DNA from: Desulfovibrio oxyclinae DSM 11498
Lineage (GTDB): Bacteria; Desulfobacterota; Desulfovibrionia; Desulfovibrionales; Desulfovibrionaceae
Assembly: GCF_000375485.1 (NCBI RefSeq)
Contig: NZ_AQXE01000001.1
Coordinates: forward strand, 219,626 to 246,089
Direction of reading: 5' to 3'
DNA: 26,464 nt
Part shown: piece after piece, positions 7,722-15,666 of the stretch
How positions within the stretch are numbered: the first letter of the stretch is position 1
Layout of the letters: every line of letters begins with the position of its first letter
The notes under the pieces: model-generated
The model's database searches: none
Seen by the model: only the letters and a program-made list of their open reading frames with translations
What the model was told of the DNA's origin: nothing
Translations under genes and position numbers: made by a program

Positions 7722-9065
7722 ATGCAGGCTCCATATTATGTGCTCGTCGTGGACGATGAGCAAAGCATACGAAAGCTTCTGGAAAACGAACTCGGTACCC
7801 CCGAGCGGGTGGTTCATACGGCAGAAGATGCCCGGACCGCCCGGCAGCTTATAAAAAAACAGCAATATGATGTCATCATTCTTGATATCCGACTGCCAGA
7901 CGCCAACGGACTCGACCTCTTTTCGGAATTCAAGGTAGCCATTCAGGATGTCGAGATCATCCTCATCACCGGGCACGGCGATATTGATAACGCGGTAGAA
8001 GCCATGCGGATGGGGGTCGGCGATTACATCACCAAGCCCTTCAAGCTGGACCGGCTGGAGGTCGTCATCGAACGCGCTTACCAGCGTGTGTGTCTGCAAC
8101 GGGAGAACAGGGGCCTGCGGCATACGCAGGATGCGAAGGTGGGTTGGTACAACCTCATCGGCCGGTCGGCGCCCATTCAGGAAATCAAGTTTCTTATAGA
8201 CAAGCTCACCAACTCCGAGGTTCCGGTCCTCATCACGGGGGAAAGCGGGGCAGGAAAGGACGTGGTCGCGCGGGCGATTCACAGTCGGTGTCGCCGCTCG
8301 GCGCAACCGCTCATCGTGAAGAACTGCGCCATGCTTCATCGGGAAATGGTCCGCTCCGAGCTGTTCGGGCACAAGAAGGGGGCTTTTACCGGAGCATCCG
8401 AAGGCCATGAGGGTTTGATCTCGGTCGCTCACAAAGGAACGCTGTTTCTTGATGAAATAGGCGACCTGCCTGAGGACGTTCAGGCATCCCTGCTGCGTCT
8501 GCTGGAGACGAAGACCTATCGCCGCATGGGGGAGAACAAAGAACGCAGGGCCGACGTCAGGTTCCTGTTCGCCACCAACCGCGACCTTGCCAAGGCCGTC
8601 GAAGACGGCTCGTTCAACGAGGCACTGTTCCATCGCATCAATGTATTCAAGATCCACATCCCGGAACTCAAGGAGCGAAAGGAGGACCTGCCACTGCTCG
8701 TCGAGCATTTCCTTTCGCTGCTGACCAAGGGCCAGACGCCCGCGTCCTTGCCGGAAAAGACCTTGCAACGCCTGCTGAGCTACGACTGGCCGGGAAACGT
8801 GCGCGAGCTGCGTAATGTCCTAGAAAGAGCGCTTATTCTTTCGGATGGCGGGGCCATTACCGAAAACTGCCTCCCCAAGGAGTTGCTTACAAACGGTTAC
8901 AGCTGTAGCGATGCTCGCCCGATGTCACTGGAGGCCGTGGAATTGGAGCATATAGCTCGTGTGCTTTCCATCTATGAAGGTAATAAGCAGAAAGCCGCCG
9001 AGGTCCTCGGCATCGGGCGGAAAACGCTTTATCGCAAGATCGAGAAATACGGCCTGGAAGGATGA
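7722..9065 (+). CDS. NtrC-family sigma54-dependent response regulator
   Basis: 447 residues with the full three-domain layout. Receiver (~5-120): acidic pair D11/D12, phosphorylation site D55 in ILDIRLPDANG, conserved K105. AAA+ domain (~145-370): Walker A GESGAGKD 173-180, sigma54-contact loop GAFTGA 220-225, Walker B TLFLDE 240-245, arginine-finger region WPGNVRELRN 356-365. C-terminal Fis-type helix-turn-helix (~404-442) ending RKTLYRKIEKYG. It starts 8 bases after the kinase stop, so it is the cognate partner. The next transcription unit downstream has a strong sigma54 promoter in front of adh, making that the obvious target. The same gene order (Fe-ADH, kinase, regulator, near the adh-hdr-flx operon) occurs in D. 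vulgaris as far as I recall. Confidence 0.95.
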   Translation: MQAPYYVLVVDDEQSIRKLLENELGTPERVVHTAEDARTARQLIKKQQYDVIILDIRLPDANGLDLFSEFKVAIQDVEIILITGHGDIDNAVEAMRMGVGDYITKPFKLDRLEVVIERAYQRVCLQRENRGLRHTQDAKVGWYNLIGRSAPIQEIKFLIDKLTNSEVPVLITGESGAGKDVVARAIHSRCRRSAQPLIVKNCAMLHREMVRSELFGHKKGAFTGASEGHEGLISVAHKGTLFLDEIGDLPEDVQASLLRLLETKTYRRMGENKERRADVRFLFATNRDLAKAVEDGSFNEALFHRINVFKIHIPELKERKEDLPLLVEHFLSLLTKGQTPASLPEKTLQRLLSYDWPGNVRELRNVLERALILSDGGAITENCLPKELLTNGYSCSDARPMSLEAVELEHIARVLSIYEGNKQKAAEVLGIGRKTLYRKIEKYGLEG

Positions 9066-9113
9066 TCCCATTCGTTATTTACTAATCGGATAGATATCGC
9101 TTGTATATGATCA

Positions 9114-9142
9114 GCGTCGCCACTCAAGGCGGCGCTTTTTTT
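9114..9142 (+). terminator. Intrinsic terminator after the response regulator
   Basis: Stem GCGTCGCC 9114-9121 pairs with GGCGGCGC 9128-9135 (one T·G wobble), loop ACTCAA, followed by seven T at 9136-9142. This closes the adh/kinase/regulator unit and separates it from the sigma54-driven adh operon. Confidence 0.9.
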
Positions 9143-9147
9143 ATTTT

Positions 9148-9164
9148 GGGAAAGTACTTCTCCC
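9148..9164 (+). promoter_or_regulatory. Near-palindrome, possible distal activator site
   Basis: GGGAAAGTACTTCTCCC is an imperfect palindrome centred on the perfect 8-mer AAGTACTT. It lies about 280 bases upstream of the predicted sigma54 start, within reach of an enhancer-binding protein but farther than usual. Only the symmetry supports it. Confidence 0.2.
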
Positions 9165-9325
9165 ATGAACAGGAGAAATGTGTGTGAGCATGCAATTCGC
9201 CCAGAGTGAGAGCGGCGAAAGTGACACAGTCCCTTCTATTTGTGGGTCAAAATGATACACGGTTTAAGTTGTTGAAATGTATATAGTTATTGGAAAGACC
9301 GGGGAGGGGCGGAAGCAAAGTGTGT

Positions 9326-9343
9326 CCCTCGGGCTCACGAGGG
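9326..9343 (+). promoter_or_regulatory. Inverted repeat, candidate enhancer (UAS) for the adh sigma54 promoter
   Basis: CCCTCG-GGCTCA-CGAGGG is a perfect inverted repeat with 6-bp arms. Its position, roughly 95-112 bases upstream of the predicted start at about 9438, is where NtrC-type activators normally bind. It could instead be an RNA stem, but the T-run (9351-9355) is 7 bases too far away for a good terminator. The adjacent regulator at 7722-9065 is the likely binder. Confidence 0.4.
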
Positions 9344-9411
9344 GGCGTGCTTTTTGTTTAAGAAGTCTCCTGTTTTTTTAAAATATGATGAAATGATTGA
9401 ATTTAATCCAT

Positions 9412-9427
9412 TGGCACGGCGATTGCC
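9412..9427 (+). promoter_or_regulatory. Sigma54 (-24/-12) promoter of the adh-hdr-flx operon
   Basis: TTGGCACGGCGATTGCC at 9411-9427 fits the sigma54 consensus TGGCACG-N4-TTGC exactly, with GG at 9413-9414 and GC at 9425-9426, ten bases apart. Transcription would start near 9438, leaving a leader of about 57 bases before the ATG at 9495. The upstream region is AT-rich, suited to DNA bending. This promoter also shows that the longer open frame beginning at 9354 cannot be the real gene start. Confidence 0.9.
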
Positions 9428-9494
9428 TATAGAGAGGGTAGTTACGTCCATTCCAATAGTAAATCTTAACCGAGAAAGCTTAAGGAGTCGTGCA

Positions 9495-10676
9495 ATGGCA
9501 GTACGTGAACAGGTGAACGGATTTTTCATTCCCAGTGTGACCCTCATCGGCATCGGCGCTTCCAAGGAGATCCCCGAGAAGATTCAGGCCCTCGGCGGCA
9601 AGAAGCCCCTGATCGTTACCGACCCCGGTATTGTCGCCACCGGCATCCTGAAGCAGATCACCGACATTCTTGACGGCGCCAAGGTCAAGTACGAAGTCTA
9701 CGACAAGACCATTCCCAACCCGACTGACGCAAACGTGGCCGAAGGCGTGGAAGTCTACAAGAAGGGCAAGTGCGACAGTCTGATCACTCTGGGTGGCGGT
9801 TCCTCTCACGACTGCGGCAAGGGCATCGGCCTCGTCGTTTCCAACGGCGGCACCATTCACGACTACGAAGGCGTGGACAAGTCCTCGAACCCCATGCCGC
9901 CTTACGTTGCAGTGAACACCACTGCCGGTACCGCTTCCGAAATGACCCGTTTCTGCATCATCACCGATCTTTCCCGCAAGGTTAAGATGGCCATCGTGGA
10001 CTGGCGCGTCACCCCCGGCATCGCCCTTGACGACCCGCTGCTGATGGTCGGCATGCCCCCGGCGCTGACCGCCGCCACCGGCATGGACGCCCTGACCCAC
10101 GCCGTGGAAGCCTACGTTTCCACCATCGCCACCCCCATGACCGACGCCTGTGCCGAAAAGGCCATCGAGCTTATCTTCAAGCATCTGCGCGCCGCTGTAG
10201 CGAACGGTCAGGACATCGAAGCCCGTGAAGGCATGTGCTTCGCCCAGTATCTCGCAGGCATGGCATTCAACAACGCCTCCCTGGGGCATGTCCACGCCAT
10301 GGCTCACCAGCTGGGTGGCTTCTACGACCTCCCGCACGGCGAATGCAACGCCATTCTCCTGCCCCACGTCGAGAAGTTCAACCTCATCGCCAAGGTGGAC
10401 CGCTTCGTCAAGATGGCCGAGATCATGGGCGAAAACGTCGAAGGTCTCTCCCCGCGTGCCGGTGCCGAACTGGCTCTCGATGCCATCAAGCAACTGTCCT
10501 GCGACGTGGGCATCCCCTCCGGCCTGATCGAACTCGGCAAGCGTTACGGCAAGGACGTCAAGGCCGAAGACATCGCGATCATGACTGCCAACGCCCAGAA
10601 GGACGCGTGTGGCTTCACCAACCCGCGTTGTCCCACCGACGAAGACGTGACCGCCATCTACACCGCAGCTCTGTAA
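9495..10676 (+). CDS. adh: Iron-containing alcohol dehydrogenase, first gene of the adh-hdr-flx operon
   Basis: 393 residues from the ATG at 9495, set by AAGGAG at 9482-9487; the frame is open back to 9354 but that part lies across the sigma54 promoter. It is a class III Fe-ADH: nucleotide motif GGGSSHDCGKG at 100-110; metal ligands D198 and H202 (GMDALTHAVEAY), H267 (LGHVHAMAHQLGG) and H281 (LPHGECNAILLP). The family oxidises ethanol and similar alcohols to aldehydes with NAD+. The corresponding D. vulgaris enzyme is an abundant protein and heads the operon encoding FlxABCD-HdrABC. Codon choice is strongly biased (mostly C-ending codons, GGC, AAG), more than in the upstream ADH at 5372, which fits high expression. 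A strong stem-loop follows the stop. Confidence 0.96.
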   Translation: MAVREQVNGFFIPSVTLIGIGASKEIPEKIQALGGKKPLIVTDPGIVATGILKQITDILDGAKVKYEVYDKTIPNPTDANVAEGVEVYKKGKCDSLITLGGGSSHDCGKGIGLVVSNGGTIHDYEGVDKSSNPMPPYVAVNTTAGTASEMTRFCIITDLSRKVKMAIVDWRVTPGIALDDPLLMVGMPPALTAATGMDALTHAVEAYVSTIATPMTDACAEKAIELIFKHLRAAVANGQDIEAREGMCFAQYLAGMAFNNASLGHVHAMAHQLGGFYDLPHGECNAILLPHVEKFNLIAKVDRFVKMAEIMGENVEGLSPRAGAELALDAIKQLSCDVGIPSGLIELGKRYGKDVKAEDIAIMTANAQKDACGFTNPRCPTDEDVTAIYTAAL

Positions 10677-10687
10677 GTCTGAAAACA

Positions 10688-10718
10688 AGCCCGGGGAAGC
10701 CTCACCCTTCCCCGGGCT
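10688..10718 (+). other. Strong hairpin between adh and hdrC, no U-tract
   Basis: Perfect 12-bp stem, AGCCCGGGGAAG 10688-10699 and CTTCCCCGGGCT 10707-10718, loop of 7. Downstream is CTGTCAACC, not a T-run. It begins 11 bases after the adh stop. It probably protects the adh 3' end or partly blocks transcription, letting adh be made in excess of the seven genes behind it. Confidence 0.7.
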
Positions 10719-10801
10719 CTGTCAACCGGCCCGGCAGGAGGGCGCAGGTCCCCTGTGTGCTCCATGACAGGGATGTTCACTCCAAACGATGCGGAAGTTC
10801 T

Positions 10802-11362
10802 ATGAACACAGTATCTCTCAAAGACTCCTGCGACGATGCTTTCATCGCCGAAGTGGAGCAGGAAAGCGAGCAGAAGGTAAACACCTGTTATCAATGCGGG
10901 AACTGTACGGCAGGCTGCCCGTATTCTTCCTTTTATGACTATCCCGTCAGCCAGATCATGCGCCTCCTGCAGGCCGGACAGAAGGAAACCATACTCTCCA
11001 GCCACTCGCTGTGGCTGTGCGCCACCTGCGAATCCTGCACCACCCGTTGCCCCAACGAAATCGATGTGGCTCGCATCATGGATGTGCTGCGCCACATGGC
11101 CCGCAGGGCCGGGTATGCCCCCGAGCGTGCAGTCAAGACGTTCTGGGACAGTTTTCTCGATTCCGTCGAAAAGCATGGCCGCGTCTTCGAAATGGGACTG
11201 GTTGCGAGGTATATCGCCAAGACGGGCCGAGTCCTTACCGATGCGGATCTGGGGGTGGACATGCTCCCCAAGGGAAAGCTGAGCTTCAAGCCGCACCCCA
11301 TCGTCGGCAAGGAGAGCGTCGCGAAGATTTTCAAACGCTACAATGAGGAGCGTGAGTCGTGA
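10802..11362 (+). CDS. hdrC: Heterodisulfide reductase-like subunit C
   Basis: 186 residues from the ATG at 10802 (GGAAG upstream); a longer frame back to 10235 overlaps adh out of frame and is spurious. Two classical [4Fe-4S] motifs are seen: C29, C32, C35, C39 (CYQCGNCTAGCP) and C73, C76, C79, C83 (CATCESCTTRCP). This is the HdrC fold, which wires electrons from the flavin subunit HdrA to the catalytic HdrB. It is soluble, with no heme or membrane part, so it is the HdrABC type and not HdrDE. Its stop overlaps the GTG start of hdrB by 4 bases. Confidence 0.93.
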   Translation: MNTVSLKDSCDDAFIAEVEQESEQKVNTCYQCGNCTAGCPYSSFYDYPVSQIMRLLQAGQKETILSSHSLWLCATCESCTTRCPNEIDVARIMDVLRHMARRAGYAPERAVKTFWDSFLDSVEKHGRVFEMGLVARYIAKTGRVLTDADLGVDMLPKGKLSFKPHPIVGKESVAKIFKRYNEERES

Positions 11363-12249
11363 GTGGCACCTACGCATATTACCCCGGCTGCTCCGGGCTG
11401 GGCACCTCTGTGGAGTACGACCTCTCCACGCGCGCCATCTGCAGGGAGCTGGGCATTGAGCTCGTGGATATCCCGGACTGGAGCTGCTGCGGATCCACTC
11501 CGGCCCATACCGTGGACCACACGCTGTCCTGCGCCTTATCCGCGCGAAACATCTTTCAGGCCGAAAGTCTGGACGTGGACGGCATCATCACGCCGTGCCC
11601 CAGTTGTCTGACCAACCTCAAGACGGCCAGTCACCGCATGCGGAACGAGGCGTTCAAGGCCAGGGTCGAGAGGCTGCTGGACGGCCCTGTGGAGAATCGA
11701 CTTCCAATCATGTCGGTCCTTCAGGTCCTTTCAGAAACAATCGGTCCGGCCGCCATTGCGGAGAAAGTGACCGAGCCTCTCACCGGACTGCGCCTTGCTC
11801 CGTACTACGGTTGCATCATGAATCGTCCGCCCGAAATCATGGACTTCGACGACTGTGAAAACCCGGTCGCCATGGACGAGCTGATGACGGCGCTTGGGGC
11901 CGACGTCGCGCCCTTTCCCCTCAAGGTCGAGTGCTGCGGAGCCTCATTCGGTGTGGCCCGCAAGGACATGGTCATGAAGCTTTCAGGGAGACTCCTTGAT
12001 CTCGCCGAGGATGTCAGTGCCCACGCGATGGTCACTGCCTGCCCCCTGTGCCAGATGAACCTCGATCTCAGACAGAAGCAGATCAACTCGGCCCACAAAG
12101 CCAAGCATCGGATGCCGGTGTTCTACTACACCCAGCTCATCGGCAAGGCTCTGGGAATGGGAGAGGAGAGCCTGATGTTGGATAAGCTGATCGTTCCCCC
12201 GTCCGTGGCATTTCGGAAAATGGATGAAGTGCGCCGGTCGGCATCCTGA
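11359..12249 (+). CDS. hdrB: Heterodisulfide reductase-like subunit B (two CCG domains)
   Basis: 296 residues starting at GTG 11359, in a 4-base overlap with the hdrC stop and with GAGGAG at 11345-11350 as ribosome site. Both cysteine-rich CCG motifs are complete: C11-x31-C43-C44-x35-C80-x2-C83 and C152-x39-C192-C193-x34-C228-x2-C231. In methanogen HdrB these bind two non-cubane [4Fe-4S] clusters that reduce the heterodisulfide. In sulfate reducers, which lack CoM-CoB, the expected substrate is a disulfide such as the DsrC trisulfide/disulfide or an unknown thiol. Nothing is missing, so catalysis is likely intact. Confidence 0.95.
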   Translation: MSGTYAYYPGCSGLGTSVEYDLSTRAICRELGIELVDIPDWSCCGSTPAHTVDHTLSCALSARNIFQAESLDVDGIITPCPSCLTNLKTASHRMRNEAFKARVERLLDGPVENRLPIMSVLQVLSETIGPAAIAEKVTEPLTGLRLAPYYGCIMNRPPEIMDFDDCENPVAMDELMTALGADVAPFPLKVECCGASFGVARKDMVMKLSGRLLDLAEDVSAHAMVTACPLCQMNLDLRQKQINSAHKAKHRMPVFYYTQLIGKALGMGEESLMLDKLIVPPSVAFRKMDEVRRSAS

Positions 12250-12278
12250 CGGGCCGAACCTCAAGGAGCAGCAGTAGC

Positions 12279-14258
12279 ATGAAAATAGGTGTTTTCGTCT
12301 GCCATTGCGGCAGCAATATCGCCGGTACCGTGGATGTCGCGACAGTGGCCGCCGAAGCGCAGAAGATGCCCGACGTGGCCTTTGCCAGCGACACCATGTA
12401 CGCCTGTTCCGAGCCGGGACAGGAGGGCATCATTGAAGCCATCAAAGAGCACGGGCTGGATGGCGTGGTCGTGGCCTCATGCACGCCCAGGATGCATGAA
12501 CCCACCTTCCGCAAGGCTGTGGAGCGGGCCGGTCTCAATCGGTACATGTTCGAGATGGCCAATATCCGGGAGCACGTTTCCTGGATCGGGAAGGATACGG
12601 AAGCCAACACTCGCAAAGCCATTGATCTTGTTTCCATGGCCGCAGCCAAGCTGAGCCGCAACAAGAGCCTCACCCCCAAGAAGTTCGACATCAACAAGCG
12701 GGTCATGATCATTGGCGGTGGCGTCGCCGGAATTCAGGCGGCCCTCGACTGTGCCGATGGCGGGCTGGAAGTGGTTCTCGTGGAAAAGACGTCGTCCATC
12801 GGCGGCAAGATGTCCAAGCTGGACAAGACATTCCCAACCATCGACTGTTCCAGCTGCATTCTGGGTCCCAAGATGGTCGATATCTCCCAGCATCCGAACA
12901 TCACCTTGTACGCCAGTACGGAAGTGATCGGCGTCACCGGGTATGTGGGCAACTTCACCGTGGATTTGAACAGGAAGACTTCCTACGTGGACTGGGAGGC
13001 CTGCACCGGTTGCGGCCTGTGCATGGAGAAATGTCCCAGCAAGAAGACGCACGACACCTTCAACGAAGGCGTTGGAACCACCACGGCGATCAACATCCCG
13101 TTTCCGCAGGCGATCCCGAAAAAGGCGTCGATCAATGCGGACTCCTGCATCAAACTCACCAAGGGCAAGTGCGGCGTCTGCGAAAAAATTTGTCCCACTC
13201 AGGCCATTCGGTTTGAGCAAACGGATGAGACGGTAGTCGAATCCGTGGGCGCAGTTGTTGTGGCCACCGGTTACGATCTGTTCGACTATACTCGCTACGG
13301 GGAGTACGGGGGCGGCCGATATACCGACGTAATAACCTCACTTCAATACGAACGGTTGCTCTCGGCGTCAGGTCCCACCGGTGGCCACATCAAACGTCCT
13401 TCTGACGGCAAGGAACCTCAAAACATCGTCTTTATCCAGTGCGTAGGTTCCAGAGACAAGAGCGTCGGACGTCCGTACTGCTCGGGGTTCTGCTGCATGT
13501 ACACGGCAAAACAGGCGATCCTTACCAAGGACCACCTCCCGGAATCGCAATCCTACGTCTTCTACATGGATATCCGGGCTCCGGGTAAGCAGTACGACGA
13601 GTTCACCCGTCGCGCCATGGAGGAATACGAGACCAAGTACGTCCGCGGTCGCGTCTCCATGATCTACCCCAAGGGCGACCGCTATGTGGTCCGCGGTGCG
13701 GACACCCTCATGGGCAGCGCCGTCGAGATCGAAGCGGACCTTGTGGTCCTTGCAGTGGGTGCGGAAGCAGCCCAGGGGGCTCCCCAGCTGGCCGAGAAGC
13801 TCCGCATCTCCTACGACTCCTTCGGCTTCTACATGGAAAGCCATCCCAAGCTTCGTCCCGTGGAAACCAACACTGCCGGCGTCTATCTGGCCGGAGCGTG
13901 TCAGGGACCCAAGGACATTCCGTCCTCGGTGGGACAGGGCAGTGCCGCGGCGGCAAAGGTGCTGTCGCTCTTCTCCAAGGATCAGCTGGAAAGCGACCCC
14001 CAGATATCGGAAGTGGACATCAAGCGGTGCATCGGATGCGGCAAGTGCATCGAGACCTGCCCCTTCGGCGCCATCGAGGAAATCGATTTCCGCGGGCAGC
14101 CCAAGGCGAATGTCATCGAAACCATTTGCCAGGGGTGCGGCATCTGCACCTCCACCTGCCCGCAGGGCGCCATCCAGTTGCAGCATTTCACCGACAATCA
14201 GATCCTCGCGGAGGTCAACGCCTTATGTCAGCAGTCGATGCAGCAGAATTACGAATAG
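12279..14258 (+). CDS. hdrA: Heterodisulfide reductase-like subunit A (flavin, electron-bifurcating)
   Basis: 659 residues. Layout: N-terminal domain with FVCHCGSNIAG (5-15) and CTPRMHEPTF (68-77); FAD-binding thioredoxin-reductase-like domain with GGGVAG 146-151 and the conserved KTFPTIDCSSCILGPKM (183-199); an inserted ferredoxin domain with C242, C245, C248, C252 and C290, C298, C301, C305; second half of the FAD domain with YCSGFCCMYTAKQA (400-413); and a C-terminal dicluster ferredoxin with C584... and C617... (CIGCGKCIETCP, CQGCGICTSTCP). HdrA flavin is the site of electron bifurcation in methanogen complexes. Positions where some relatives have selenocysteine are cysteine here. Its end overlaps flxD by 34 bases. 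Confidence 0.95.
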   Translation: MKIGVFVCHCGSNIAGTVDVATVAAEAQKMPDVAFASDTMYACSEPGQEGIIEAIKEHGLDGVVVASCTPRMHEPTFRKAVERAGLNRYMFEMANIREHVSWIGKDTEANTRKAIDLVSMAAAKLSRNKSLTPKKFDINKRVMIIGGGVAGIQAALDCADGGLEVVLVEKTSSIGGKMSKLDKTFPTIDCSSCILGPKMVDISQHPNITLYASTEVIGVTGYVGNFTVDLNRKTSYVDWEACTGCGLCMEKCPSKKTHDTFNEGVGTTTAINIPFPQAIPKKASINADSCIKLTKGKCGVCEKICPTQAIRFEQTDETVVESVGAVVVATGYDLFDYTRYGEYGGGRYTDVITSLQYERLLSASGPTGGHIKRPSDGKEPQNIVFIQCVGSRDKSVGRPYCSGFCCMYTAKQAILTKDHLPESQSYVFYMDIRAPGKQYDEFTRRAMEEYETKYVRGRVSMIYPKGDRYVVRGADTLMGSAVEIEADLVVLAVGAEAAQGAPQLAEKLRISYDSFGFYMESHPKLRPVETNTAGVYLAGACQGPKDIPSSVGQGSAAAAKVLSLFSKDQLESDPQISEVDIKRCIGCGKCIETCPFGAIEEIDFRGQPKANVIETICQGCGICTSTCPQGAIQLQHFTDNQILAEVNALCQQSMQQNYE

Positions 14259-14689
14259 TCGGCTTTCTCTGTAACTGGTGCTCCTACGGCGGCGCGGACA
14301 CGGCCGGTGTCGGACGTTTCCAGCAGCCCACGGACCTGCGCATCATCAGGGTTCCCTGTTCCGGGCGCATTGATCCGCTTTTCGTGGTCAAGAGTCTGAT
14401 CAACGGCGCCGACGGCGTGCTGGTCTCCGGTTGCCATCCGCGTGACTGTCACTACAGCGAAGGCAACTTCTACGCCCGCCGGCGGTTGGAGGTTCTGAAA
14501 CGATTCCTGCCCATCCTCGGCATCGACGAGCGTCGTTTCGAATACACCTGGGTCTCGGCCTCGGAAGGGCAGAAATGGAAGACCGTGGTGTCGAAATTCA
14601 CGGAACGCATCCACGAGCTCGGCCCCGCCCCCAAGATCAACGAAAGCATGGTGGCTCAGGCCAAGGCTCTGGCCGCAAGGGCCGTGTAA
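14225..14689 (+). CDS. flxD: FlxD, MvhD-like [2Fe-2S] linker subunit
   Basis: 154 residues from the ATG at 14225, inside the last codons of hdrA (34-base overlap, different frame), so translation is coupled. Five cysteines match MvhD: C16 and C19 in FLCNWCSYGGAD, C45, C70 and C75 (SGCHPRDCHYSEGN). In methanogens MvhD links the hydrogenase to HdrA; here no hydrogenase is encoded, and the partner is the NADH-oxidising FlxABC module. It therefore marks the junction between the Flx and Hdr halves of the complex. Confidence 0.93.
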   Translation: MSAVDAAELRIVGFLCNWCSYGGADTAGVGRFQQPTDLRIIRVPCSGRIDPLFVVKSLINGADGVLVSGCHPRDCHYSEGNFYARRRLEVLKRFLPILGIDERRFEYTWVSASEGQKWKTVVSKFTERIHELGPAPKINESMVAQAKALAARAV

Positions 14690-14712
14690 CCGGTTCGTTA
14701 CGGAGTGAATCA

Positions 14713-15666
14713 ATGCAGCATTTGGAAGAATTGAAACAGCAGATCAAGGACAAGCTGCCGGAGCTGGATGTGGTTGTCGGCTGGGAGCAGGGCTTTGACC
14801 CACTGCGGGCCACGCCGCTGTTCATGCGCAAGCCGGAAGACGTGGGCCGGCTGATCTGGAACCCGTTGTGTGTGCACAACCTTGCGACCTATCTGACCGG
14901 CCTCAAAGGCAAAAAGGTCGGTGTGGTGGTCAAGGGATGTGACAGCCGTTCCGTTATCCAGTTGCTTCAGGAGAAACTCATCAGCCGCGATGACGTCACC
15001 GTGTTCGGCCTGCCGTGCACCGGCGTGGTTTCCATCAGGAAGATAAATCGGCAGCTCGGTTCTCTCGACTACGTGGAGGATGTCGAACTGTCCGAAGATT
15101 CCATCACCGTGACCAGCAACGGGCAGAAACACGCCTTCGGACTGGCGGACGTGGCGGCCGACAAGTGCGGGCGCTGCCAGTATCATAGCGCGCTGCTTTC
15201 GGATGCTTTCGTCGGTGAGCCGCTGACCGAGCAGGCCGAAGATGATTACGCCGATGTGAAGGCGTTCGAGGAGCAGTCCGAAGAGGACAAGATGAACCAC
15301 TGGCTTGATGTCATGGATCGCTGTGTGCGCTGTTACGCCTGTCGCAACGCCTGCCCCATGTGCGTCTGTCGGGATCACTGTGTGGCTCAGAGTCGCGACC
15401 CCCACTGGATGACGCAGGAAGATTCCGTGCAGAACAAGTGGCTGTTCCAGATGATCCACACCATGCACCTCGCCGGACGCTGTACGGAGTGCGGCGAATG
15501 CGAGCGCTCCTGCCCTGTTTCCATCCCGCTGCTGCTTCTGCGTCGCAAGATGAACAAGGAAATCAACGAACTCTTCGACTACAAGGCCGGAACCCTCATC
15601 GACGGAAAGCCGCCGCTGATGTCCTTCAAGGTTGAAGAAGAGAATATCAATGAGAGAGGCTGGTAA
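14713..15666 (+). CDS. flxC: FlxC, dicluster ferredoxin subunit
   Basis: 317 residues from the ATG at 14713 (GGAGTGA upstream). Residues 1-190 resemble the FrhB/coenzyme F420 hydrogenase beta-type domain (VKGCDSRS at 74-81; PCTGVVSIRK 101-110; KCGRCQYH 151-158). The C-terminal part has two [4Fe-4S] motifs, C204, C207, C210, C214 (followed by extra Cys in CPMCVCRDHC) and C257, C260, C263, C267. It is an electron-transfer subunit of FlxABCD. The TAA stop overlaps the flxB ATG by one base. Confidence 0.9.
   Translation: MQHLEELKQQIKDKLPELDVVVGWEQGFDPLRATPLFMRKPEDVGRLIWNPLCVHNLATYLTGLKGKKVGVVVKGCDSRSVIQLLQEKLISRDDVTVFGLPCTGVVSIRKINRQLGSLDYVEDVELSEDSITVTSNGQKHAFGLADVAADKCGRCQYHSALLSDAFVGEPLTEQAEDDYADVKAFEEQSEEDKMNHWLDVMDRCVRCYACRNACPMCVCRDHCVAQSRDPHWMTQEDSVQNKWLFQMIHTMHLAGRCTECGECERSCPVSIPLLLLRRKMNKEINELFDYKAGTLIDGKPPLMSFKVEEENINERGW

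Noticed and set aside
9354..9494. Upstream extension of the adh frame (47 extra codons)
   Set aside because: It runs through the sigma54 -24/-12 promoter; the AAGGAG at 9482-9487 sets the start at 9495.
10235..10801. Upstream extension of the hdrC frame (189 codons) overlapping adh
   Set aside because: Arg/His/Pro-rich shadow of adh in another frame; hdrC similarity begins only after the ATG at 10802.
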